A DNA stretch of 64,000 nucleotides from Spirochaetaceae bacterium. Lineage in GTDB: Bacteria > Spirochaetota > Spirochaetia > Treponematales > Treponemataceae. The notes below the pieces were generated by a model. It ran no database searches. It was not told the origin of the DNA and saw only the letters and a list, made by a program, of their open reading frames with translations. This document shows, in pieces, positions 24,619 through 30,875 of this stretch. Location of the stretch: the NCBI GenBank assembly GCA_017618015.1, contig JAFZVC010000037.1:1-64000 (forward strand), read 5' to 3'. The translations under genes and the position numbers were made by a program. Within the stretch, counting starts at the first letter, position 1, and each line of letters begins with the position of its first letter.

Positions 24619-25251
24619 CTAAAAGCTTTCTAAAAGAGCCCGGATTTTTGCGGCGGCTTTTCCCCTGTGCGAAATGCGGTTTTTCTCTTCTTCAGTGAGC
24701 TCTGCAATGGTTTTGCCAAATTCAGGCAGATAGACGATAGGGTCGTATCCAAAGCCGCCTTTTCCTGTCGCATGTTCTATATCTTTTACAAGCTGGCCTT
24801 CTATCGTTTCCTGAGCGGAAATAAACCTGTCTTTCCCAAGGTATAAAACCATTGCGCAAACAAAACGGCACGTAAGAGCTGCGTCTGGATCTAATCCTTG
24901 CTTTCGGGCTGCATCCCATGCTTCTTCAAGCAAAAGCGTGTTTTTCTCAAGCTGCGTGCAGTCTTTAGATCCGGGTTCGGCATCTTTTCCCGCGTATCTT
25001 GCCGAGAATATCCCTGGCTTTCCATCCAGTATGTCTACACAAATCCCCGAATCATCGGCGATGACCGGAGTTTTTGTTATGCGCCAAAGAGCTTCAGCTT
25101 TTATAAGGCTGTTGGCTATAAAACTGTTACCGTTCTCATCAGGATCGAACGAAATGCCTATGTCAGAAGGAATACAAATCTCATGCGGAGAAAAAAGCTC
25201 CGACAATTCCTTTTTTTTATGCTGGTTTCCTGTCGCTACGAAAATCTTCAT
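24619..25251 (-). CDS. rdgB: dITP/XTP pyrophosphatase (RdgB/HAM1 family)
   Basis: A 210-aa housecleaning enzyme that hydrolyses dITP, XTP and ITP to monophosphates. Diagnostic motifs: MKIFVATGNQHKKKELSELF at the start, ADDSGICVDILDGKPGIFSA then RYAG (about residues 67-90), GKGGFGYDPIVYLPEFGKT and SHRGKAAAKI near the end. Compared with the usual 190-200 aa there is a small insertion near 105-125. It begins 33 nt after the sigma-like gene stop, and TATTAT lies 6 nt before the ATG. No good Shine-Dalgarno is visible, so it could be leaderless or depend on upstream transcription. Confidence 0.93.
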   Translation of the reverse strand: MKIFVATGNQHKKKELSELFSPHEICIPSDIGISFDPDENGNSFIANSLIKAEALWRITKTPVIADDSGICVDILDGKPGIFSARYAGKDAEPGSKDCTQLEKNTLLLEEAWDAARKQGLDPDAALTCRFVCAMVLYLGKDRFISAQETIEGQLVKDIEHATGKGGFGYDPIVYLPEFGKTIAELTEEEKNRISHRGKAAAKIRALLESF

Positions 25252-25283
25252 ATCAGAATAATATAAATTCGTAGGGCTTTTTG

Positions 25284-26174
25284 CTACCCCTTCTTTTTTT
25301 TCTGCGGAAAAGACGAAAAGCCTTCTATGAATTTTTGAAGCCTGCGGATTTGGTCGCCGGATATTCCGAGGATTCTTGCAACTTCAGAATTGGTCGGTGT
25401 AATTGTGCGTATGGATTTAATCTTTTCCATTTGTTTCTTCCAGGTTTCATTTTGAAAACGCTTCGAATTTTCGATTATCTCGTAGAGATTTGATTTTTTC
25501 TCGACTGTTTCGAGCAAGAACATGGATCTCTTCTTTAGGATATATGATTTATTCTGAAGTTCCTTATGATGATGGTACGACTTTTTCCTTTTATATAAAG
25601 TTCCGCGAAGTTTAAGGAACATATCAAGGATTTTATCTTCGTTTATTCCTGTCACGTTATGAAGCTTGCTTATATGTTCCGATGTTATGAAATGCTCCGA
25701 TTTTAATGCAAGCATCATGATTTTCGTTGCGTCAGGCATTTTAGGAAGGCATGAAGTAAGATAGATTCTTACATTCTCCGGAATTGTGTTCCTATCAAGC
25801 TGTTTAAGATTCTCACCATATTCAATATCTTCTTCGGCCGCGCACATCGAACATTCCTCGGCGGCATATTCTTCATACGCCTTGTTTTCTGCCATATTCT
25901 GGAAATATGATTTATAAAGCGATCTTCGGATTGGTTGCATAGAGAACACAAGATATGTTCTGAACAAACTTTTTGACGGATCATAAGTTTCGATAATATG
26001 TTCGAGCTTTGTATAAACGCGAAGGATAAACTCGCTTTTACAATCCTCTGGCATGTTTCCCATGTAAAAATAACGCGGGTTTTTGAAAATGATTTCCATC
26101 ACTTTATCAGCTGCTTGTTTTAGCGTGATGTCACCATTCCTGTACTTTTTTACTGTCTCTTCAAGAGCTTCCAT
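25284..26174 (-). CDS. Sigma-70-like / HTH regulator of unknown target (putative)
   Basis: A 296-aa Lys-rich protein. Residues 1-105 look like sigma region 2: an N-terminal helix pair, then EHIIETYDPSKSLFRTYLVF then SMQPIRRSLYKSYF, comparable to the FDPSKG-F-TYL-RIxR stretch of sigma region 2.2-2.4. A Cys-containing linker (ECSMCAAEED) follows. The C-terminus (about residues 262-290) has PTNSEVARILGISGDQIRRL, a helix-turn-helix like region 4. The middle (165-250) is a basic helical block. Overall identity to known sigma factors is weak, so an anti-sigma-linked or HTH adaptor role is possible. AAGGAG precedes the ATG, and a sigma-54-type promoter lies about 50-70 nt upstream. Confidence 0.55.
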   Translation of the reverse strand: MEALEETVKKYRNGDITLKQAADKVMEIIFKNPRYFYMGNMPEDCKSEFILRVYTKLEHIIETYDPSKSLFRTYLVFSMQPIRRSLYKSYFQNMAENKAYEEYAAEECSMCAAEEDIEYGENLKQLDRNTIPENVRIYLTSCLPKMPDATKIMMLALKSEHFITSEHISKLHNVTGINEDKILDMFLKLRGTLYKRKKSYHHHKELQNKSYILKKRSMFLLETVEKKSNLYEIIENSKRFQNETWKKQMEKIKSIRTITPTNSEVARILGISGDQIRRLQKFIEGFSSFPQKKKKG

Positions 26175-26225
26175 TTATGACGTTCTCCTTATTGTTTTTT
26201 CCTGCGATAAACAGGTACGAACAAT

Positions 26226-26243
26226 AAGCAGATTTCGTGCCAA
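26226..26243 (-). promoter_or_regulatory. Sigma-54 (RpoN)-type promoter of the sigma-like gene
   Basis: On the minus strand TTGGCACG-AAAT-CTGCTT (26243-26226). The invariant GG (-24) and GC (-12) are separated by exactly 10 nt, and TGGCACG is a perfect -24 element; only one base of the -12 element (CTGC for TTGC) deviates. The expected start site is near 26216, leaving a leader of about 40 nt. Confidence 0.65.
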
Positions 26244-26366
26244 AAAAATGGAAATTGTTTAAATGCTTTTTGTAATTAATTATATGATAAAACGTTACGA
26301 GACAGGAGAATGGTGCGTTATTTAAAAAACTTTTAAAAACATTTAAAAAAGCATTTAAAAAAAGGC

Positions 26367-27347
26367 TTAGAAAAGTTTTGAGAACTCGTCGATTACTTGC
26401 TTCATTAGAGGAACAGGAGTTCCTTCGGTCAATGCGCCGGCTGCATTTTTGTGACCGCCACCGCCGAAAACAGAAGCTACCGCGCTAACGTCAATGTCAT
26501 TGCGTGACCTGAAGCCGAGCGTACATGTTTGCTCCGACTCTTCGCGAATGAAAACGACAGCCTGCACGGACGCGCAAGAAAGCAGCAGCTGATAAAGACT
26601 GTCTGAATCGCGTCCTTCCTGACCGTAGCGGCGCGTGTCCTCTATGTTTTCTATCGTTATGACAAGCTTGCCATTAAAGTATGTTTCTGCTTTTGAAAGC
26701 AATACTCCGAGCAGTTTGCGTGTGGAGTAGGGTTTCCCGCCCGTTATGTCGTCATAAGTTGTACGCGGATTCGCGCCGCAGTCTACAAGACGAGAGGCGG
26801 CTTCAAAAGTTTCTTTTCCAGTTTCGTCAAGAAAGCGGAAAAAGCCTGTATCCGTCGCAAGACCAAAGAATAGGATTTCGGCGGTGGATTTGTCAGGCTT
26901 CCCGATAATATTCTCAAATAGCTGCTGAACGATACATGCGGCAGCCGGCGCATTCGGATCGATTATCGAATTGTTAGGGTCTGCGTCAGCAGTCTTGTGG
27001 TGGTCTATTATAAACGTATCGAGAGAAGAAAGCCTTTCGTCTATATCGCCTAACCTTGGTAATTCTGAGCAATCTGTCATAATGAGCGCTGTCTTTTTCG
27101 TTCCGAACAAAGCGTTCTTCAGTTTTGTTTTGAATTTTCTTTCGTATTTTTTAAGCTCTGTCCGCTTAAAAGGTCCTGCGTTGACTGTATAAGCCTTTTT
27201 ATCGAGGCGTTTTACAAGCTCCGCAAGTCCTAATGTCGAAGCGATGCAGTCTCCGTCCGGCTCTTTATGCCCGGCTATTATGAATGATTCGTGTGAGTCA
27301 AGAAATTTTTTGAATCTTTCTGTTTCTGCTTGAGTAATAATATGCAT
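26367..27347 (-). CDS. nrnA: DHH/DHHA1 phosphoesterase, NrnA-like (oligoribonuclease / pAp phosphatase)
   Basis: A 326-aa protein of the DHH superfamily. The catalytic Asp/His motifs are present: HKEPDGDCIAS (about residues 24-34), MTDCSE, then IDHHK (DHH, about residue 118) and DPNAPAAACIVQQLF. At the C-terminus FGGGGHKNAAG is the DHHA1 substrate-binding signature. NrnA-like enzymes degrade 2-5-nt RNA to mononucleotides and dephosphorylate 3'-phosphoadenosine 5'-phosphate; a role in pGpG/nanoRNA turnover is also possible. AAGGA lies before the ATG. It is 13 nt after the M24 peptidase gene. Confidence 0.88.
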   Translation of the reverse strand: MHIITQAETERFKKFLDSHESFIIAGHKEPDGDCIASTLGLAELVKRLDKKAYTVNAGPFKRTELKKYERKFKTKLKNALFGTKKTALIMTDCSELPRLGDIDERLSSLDTFIIDHHKTADADPNNSIIDPNAPAAACIVQQLFENIIGKPDKSTAEILFFGLATDTGFFRFLDETGKETFEAASRLVDCGANPRTTYDDITGGKPYSTRKLLGVLLSKAETYFNGKLVITIENIEDTRRYGQEGRDSDSLYQLLLSCASVQAVVFIREESEQTCTLGFRSRNDIDVSAVASVFGGGGHKNAAGALTEGTPVPLMKQVIDEFSKLF

Positions 27348-27360
27348 TCTTTTTCCTTAA

Positions 27361-28575
27361 TCAGTTTATAGTCAGAAGTTTTTTCTGCGGAATTTCAAGC
27401 GGACATTTTTTGAACATACTGCCTGAAATTATCGGTTTCCCGTCTTTTATGTAAATATCGATTTCAGTTCTAAAACCATATTTGTCAAAGTAAATGCCAG
27501 GTTCTACCGAAAAACAGCTGTATTCAAGCAGCTTCCGCTTATCCGGGAATTCTGTCGAATCGAGGTTGACTCCAGAACCATGGCAGCTTGTGTCTATTCC
27601 GTGCCCAGTCCTGTGTTTAACAGCGTCAATATATCCTGCTTCAGTAATTACTGCCCTGACTTTCGCATCAAGCTCTGCGCCTGTGATTTGTGCGGAATCG
27701 CCTTTTTCAATCGTTGCTTTTACGACATCGCGCGCTTTACAGACTGTATCAAAAAGTGCGGCAACTTCCGCGGACGGTTTGTCATCATAAACGCCGACCC
27801 ACGAAATATCAGCGTAGATGCTGTCATGAACATCTTTTTCCTTTGCCCAAATATCAAGCTGAATTACGTCGCCCTTTTTCGCAACTGCGCTTGTTTCGCC
27901 TGCTTCGGGCACTTCGTAGTGCGGGTTTCCGCTGTTGCATCCAAAAGCAACGATTGGCGGATGATCTGTCTCAAGGTTGAATCGGTTGAATTCAGAAAGA
28001 ATAAAATCGCAAACAGCTCGTTCTGTGAGCTCCTTTCCTGATTTATAGAAGTCTGAAATGAAATTCCAAGTTTCGTATACAGTTAGATAGAGAAGGGAAG
28101 CCGCTCTTTCATGCGACAAGATTCTTTCGTCTGAGAGAATGCCCTTGCTTCGTTGTATTAAAGTCGCCGCGCTGCAAGTTTTTATTCCGAGCCTTGAAAG
28201 AAGCGATATAAAACCACCGTCAACAGTTGAAATAACTGGAATATCCTCGTCGCAAAGCATTGCGTATGGTTTTGTTTTGTCCAACACGCTGCAGAGCGCA
28301 TCTATAAGAGTTTTCTGTGAGTTGTAAACGATAACTTCACTTCCTGGAAGAGAGTCAAGATTTCGTTTTTCTATTGCATGTACGATTTTTGTATATGTTC
28401 CATCACCGTTGACTATATAAACCCAACGCCTTGTGGAGACAGTAGAAATGTCAAGAGATAGCAGTGTGTCTGTAAGGGTGTCCCGGTGGGAGAAATTTGT
28501 AAAAATCCACCCACCGATACCGTTTGACCTGTACTCGTCTGCAACCGCTTTTGATACAGATTCAAAAATGCTCAC
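27361..28575 (-). CDS. M24-family Xaa-Pro aminopeptidase-like protein
   Basis: A 404-aa protein of the creatinase/methionine aminopeptidase fold. The N-terminal 160 residues form the creatinase-like non-catalytic domain. The C-terminal pita-bread domain shows AFGCNSGNPHYE (His), QLDIWAKE and DISWVG (metal Asps), KHRTGHGIDTSCHG (metal His) and FSVEPGIYF with a C-terminal Glu. Family members remove N-terminal residues before proline, probably for cytoplasmic peptide recycling. There is no signal peptide. The start is a GTG at 28575, 9 nt after the stop of the preceding gene, with AGG a short distance upstream; translational coupling is likely. Confidence 0.85.
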   Translation of the reverse strand: MSIFESVSKAVADEYRSNGIGGWIFTNFSHRDTLTDTLLSLDISTVSTRRWVYIVNGDGTYTKIVHAIEKRNLDSLPGSEVIVYNSQKTLIDALCSVLDKTKPYAMLCDEDIPVISTVDGGFISLLSRLGIKTCSAATLIQRSKGILSDERILSHERAASLLYLTVYETWNFISDFYKSGKELTERAVCDFILSEFNRFNLETDHPPIVAFGCNSGNPHYEVPEAGETSAVAKKGDVIQLDIWAKEKDVHDSIYADISWVGVYDDKPSAEVAALFDTVCKARDVVKATIEKGDSAQITGAELDAKVRAVITEAGYIDAVKHRTGHGIDTSCHGSGVNLDSTEFPDKRKLLEYSCFSVEPGIYFDKYGFRTEIDIYIKDGKPIISGSMFKKCPLEIPQKKLLTIN

Positions 28576-28584
28576 GGTTAAGAC

Positions 28585-28995
28585 CTAAAGCCCTGCCGCA
28601 ACTTTTTTAGGATCGATTACATCCGGGGCTTTCTGTGTGCCGTATGCAACTCCCCATACGTTATCAGCTCTGTTTGAAGGAACGTTCACATAGATGGAGA
28701 AAAATTCGCCGTTGCTGAACCAAAGGGTGATATAAGGATTAACGTTTCCTATAATGCTTCTGAATTTACCCTTTCTTTCAGGTGAACCTTGTCTGAACCA
28801 TTCTTTTGGAACTGAAGTCTGGCCGATATCAAGGCCGTTCTTTCTATATGTGACGATATAATACTCTGGATGGTCGTATATTTTCAGAATAGGTACATTG
28901 ACGTATGATGTTGTACCTGGATCAAATTTCTTTTCTGTGAATGCGAATGAAACGCATACCAGTAATAAAATAGCAATTAAACAAAACTTCTTCAT
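28585..28995 (-). CDS. Small secreted protein of unknown function
   Basis: A 136-aa protein with a signal peptide (MKKFCLIAILLLVCVSFAFT, cleavage before EKKFD). The Cys at position 5 is too early and lacks a lipobox context, so it is probably periplasmic rather than a lipoprotein. The mature part is beta-rich (YVNVPILKIYDHPEYYIVTY, then a PKEWFRQGSP loop), possibly an SH3-like or OB-type small domain; no family is recognised. The ATG at 28995 has AAGGAG at good distance and is preferred over an in-frame start at 29022. It lies upstream of the M24 peptidase gene, 9 nt apart. Confidence 0.65.
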   Translation of the reverse strand: MKKFCLIAILLLVCVSFAFTEKKFDPGTTSYVNVPILKIYDHPEYYIVTYRKNGLDIGQTSVPKEWFRQGSPERKGKFRSIIGNVNPYITLWFSNGEFFSIYVNVPSNRADNVWGVAYGTQKAPDVIDPKKVAAGL

Positions 28996-29069
28996 CGTAT
29001 ATCTCCTTGGCATTGTGTACAATCTTCAATACAAATTCAAGTATAAACCGCATCGGCTCCTTTTACAAC

Positions 29070-29099
29070 TGAAATATTATCAGTTACGGTAATATTTCA
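29070..29099. promoter_or_regulatory. Perfect 10-bp inverted repeat upstream of the small secreted protein gene
   Basis: TGAAATATTA (29070-29079) and TAATATTTCA (29090-29099) flank a 10-nt spacer. It lies about 75 nt before the start at 28995 and after the tRNA terminator, so it fits an operator or leader hairpin better than a terminator. Confidence 0.4.
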
Positions 29100-29138
29100 C
29101 GAAATAAAAGGCATCTGCATGTGAAATCCAACAAACAG

Positions 29139-29170
29139 AAAAGGCTGTACAGTAATCTGTACAGCCTTTT
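29139..29170 (-). terminator. Terminator of tRNA-Met
   Basis: A perfect 14-bp stem AAAAGGCTGTACAG / CTGTACAGCCTTTT around a 4-nt loop, 3 nt past the tRNA 3' end on the minus strand. Confidence 0.85.
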
Positions 29171-29173
29171 GTT

Positions 29174-29246
29174 TAGCGGCAGTGGGATTTGAACCTACGA
29201 CCGACCGGATATGAGCCGGGTACTCTACCTACTGAGTTATGCCGCC
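29174..29246 (-). tRNA. tRNA-Met (anticodon CAT)
   Basis: The 73-nt minus-strand sequence folds as a cloverleaf. Acceptor GGCGGCA pairs with TGCCGCT (first pair G-U), the D-arm is ACTCAGTAGGTAGAGT, the anticodon loop CTCATAT has CAT at positions 34-36, the T-loop is TTCAAAT, and the discriminator is A; CCA is not encoded. The three G-C pairs typical of an initiator anticodon stem are absent, so this is an elongator tRNA-Met or, less likely, the tRNA-Ile with lysidine-modified CAT. One mismatch occurs at the base of the anticodon stem and one in the T-stem. Confidence 0.9.
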
Positions 29247-29258
29247 GTAACGCTGTAT

Positions 29259-29287
29259 AAACTATCAGAAAGCGGAAAAAGAGTCAA
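29259..29287 (-). promoter_or_regulatory. Promoter of tRNA-Met
   Basis: On the minus strand TTGACT (29287-29282), 17 nt, TAGTTT (29264-29259). The tRNA 5' end follows 12 nt after the -10. Confidence 0.55.
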
Positions 29288-29309
29288 GTACAAAGAGAGA
29301 AGCATGCAG

Positions 29310-29341
29310 GGCTTCCGCATTATAAGTTTTATACGGAAGCC
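29310..29341 (-). terminator. Hairpin downstream of nrdG
   Basis: GGCTTCCG (29341-29334 on the minus strand) and CGGAAGCC (29317-29310) pair perfectly with an AU-rich extension (TATAA / TTATA) inside. It lies about 70 nt past nrdG. The T-run is missing, so it may be a weak terminator or a 3' stabilising stem. Confidence 0.45.
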
Positions 29342-29412
29342 TTGTGGGTGCATTTAGCAACTAAGAAAATTATATCAGCTATTAGAAACTTGCGTATGGC
29401 GAGCGGGAACGA

Positions 29413-30165
29413 TTAACGGAGAACTGCTCCGGGGATTATCGCCGCCGCCGTTTGAACAAGTTCTTCTGCTTCTTTTTGTGTGTAAGGGGAAATGTCGTTG
29501 TAATGCGGATCGATGCAGTTGTCGTTTCTGAACTGAGCGAACTGCCAAGAAGCGTCTTTCGGCAGAATGCTTGCCATATCCTTGATGTCCTCTGCAGAAA
29601 CGAGCGGCGGCACAAGGACCGTCCTGAACTCACGCATGTCCGGCGGCAAACTCGCGACCAAAGACGCAGATTTCATTATTCTTTCTGCCAAAGTTTGGAT
29701 TACAGGGCTGCCTGCTAATTGCGGTAAAAGAAGACCTGTTTTCTTTAATGAGGTTTTAATGTCCATCGCGACGAAATCGGGTTTAAGCTCTGGTGTGCTT
29801 AAAAGCCGCTCAAGTTTTTCAGGGTTTGTTCCGTTTGTGTCGATTTTTATACGATAACCACGAGATCTGGCTTCTTTAATGAGGATTTCTAAATGTGGGG
29901 AAATAAGAGCTTCGCCGCCGGACAGTACAAAGCCGGTCAGAACGTTCTTCCGTTTTTCAAGATGGTCTACTATTTCCTGCACGGTGGAAATGCCGTCTAT
30001 CGCATCTATGCCTTTTAACACTAGCTCAGTATTGTAGCAATAAGGACAGCGAAGATTGCAACCGTGCAGAAAAACTGTAGAAGCTACATGACCTGGAAAG
30101 TCAACGAGGCTGGTTTTTACAAGCACACCGGCTTTTTGAGAGCCGGCAGCTTCGTTGTTGTTCAT
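29413..30165 (-). CDS. nrdG: Anaerobic ribonucleotide reductase activating protein (radical SAM)
   Basis: The 250-aa activase uses a [4Fe-4S] cluster and S-adenosylmethionine to install the glycyl radical on the class III ribonucleotide reductase. The radical-SAM motif is CNLRCPYCYN (CxxxCxxC, about residues 36-45), followed by LSGGEALISPHLEILI and KIDTNGTNPEKLERLL. It belongs to the longer NrdG group (about 230-250 aa) rather than the short enterobacterial form. Its start overlaps the stop of the glycyl-radical/redoxin gene (ATGA), so activase and radical-bearing subunit are translationally coupled, while the catalytic subunit is encoded upstream. Confidence 0.92.
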   Translation of the reverse strand: MNNNEAAGSQKAGVLVKTSLVDFPGHVASTVFLHGCNLRCPYCYNTELVLKGIDAIDGISTVQEIVDHLEKRKNVLTGFVLSGGEALISPHLEILIKEARSRGYRIKIDTNGTNPEKLERLLSTPELKPDFVAMDIKTSLKKTGLLLPQLAGSPVIQTLAERIMKSASLVASLPPDMREFRTVLVPPLVSAEDIKDMASILPKDASWQFAQFRNDNCIDPHYNDISPYTQKEAEELVQTAAAIIPGAVLR

Positions 30166-30692
30166 GCTGATACAGGAAGTGCAGCTGTTTTTAAGATGGT
30201 CTTAAGCTCTTTTACGCTGTGTGCTCTTGCTGTTTCTGCTCCGTTCTCGTCATAGAAAATGACTGTAGGGGCTGCAAAAACACCAAGTTCAGCGGCTCTT
30301 GCAAGACCTTCCTCTGAATCTACGTCGATATTAACGCCGTTCATTTCAACGCCTGCCATATAATCCTTTACAGGCGGACAGTTAGGGCATGTCTTGCGTG
30401 TGAAAAGTTCATAGCTTACGGCAGCTGCGTTTGAAACTGCAGTTTTAGCGCATTCAGCCTGTGCTACTGTTGTTGCTTCTGACGGGATTCTATTTTCTGT
30501 GTTGTCATAGACAAACAGTTTTCTGTGGTTGTATTCATCCCTCTTGCCTTTGTTCCAGTTACGTACAGAACGATAGTATCCTACGATACGTGCATATACT
30601 TCTGTTTCTGTTCCCTTTACATTTGCAAGAGCTTCTTTTGTGCGGGCGATATCTGCCTCAACATCTGCAAGTGTACGTGCTGTTTTTACCAT
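30162..30692 (-). CDS. Stand-alone NrdD glycyl-radical domain fused to a CPNC thioredoxin/glutaredoxin domain
   Basis: A 176-aa protein with two parts. Residues 1-26 form a charged helix; residues 31-60 read EVYARIVGYYRSVRNWNKGK then RDEYNHRKLF, which matches the C-terminal glycyl-radical loop of class III ribonucleotide reductases (R-x-x-GY, WN-GK, E-R pattern). G38 would be the radical site. Residues 93-176 are a redoxin: TRKTCPNCPPVKDYM (C102, C105), a cis-Pro at FAAPTV, and a C-terminal helix. The catalytic subunit next door lacks this loop. Own GGGAGG ribosome-binding site and an NrdR-boxed promoter precede it, so it is a separate gene. It may act like YfiD does for pyruvate formate-lyase while also supplying electrons (inference). 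Confidence 0.82.
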   Translation of the reverse strand: MVKTARTLADVEADIARTKEALANVKGTETEVYARIVGYYRSVRNWNKGKRDEYNHRKLFVYDNTENRIPSEATTVAQAECAKTAVSNAAAVSYELFTRKTCPNCPPVKDYMAGVEMNGVNIDVDSEEGLARAAELGVFAAPTVIFYDENGAETARAHSVKELKTILKTAALPVSA

Positions 30693-30753
30693 AAAATCCT
30701 CCCATTTCTTATAGTAATAGCCAGTTTTAAAAGTCTCTCACTTTTTTACAGCC

Positions 30754-30873
30754 ATACTATATAAAGTGTTTTGTTACGGGTCACTTATATAATCGGCATG
30801 TGTGTATAATAACTTTACTGTATATAGTGTATTTAGTCAAGAAAAAATAACTATAAAACACTATATACAGCGT
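30754..30873 (-). promoter_or_regulatory. Internal nrd promoter with three NrdR boxes
   Basis: TTGACT (30840-30835), 17 nt, TAAAGT (30817-30812) on the minus strand. NrdR-type boxes resembling ACACTATATATAGTGT lie at 30858-30873, 30815-30830 (in the promoter spacer) and 30754-30769 (each 2-3 mismatches). The first two starts are 43 bp apart, about four helical turns. This drives the glycyl-radical/redoxin gene and nrdG separately from nrdD. Confidence 0.75.
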
Positions 30874-30875
30874 GA

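Noticed and set aside
29070-29099. Terminator for the tRNA gene
   Set aside because: The tRNA already has a perfect 14-bp stem at 29139-29170; this palindrome has no T-run and sits in front of the next gene.
30693-30875. Frameshift or stop-codon readthrough joining NrdD and the redoxin gene
   Set aside because: The gap is 183 nt, contains a promoter, NrdR boxes and a Shine-Dalgarno, and has stops in all frames; two genes are a better explanation.
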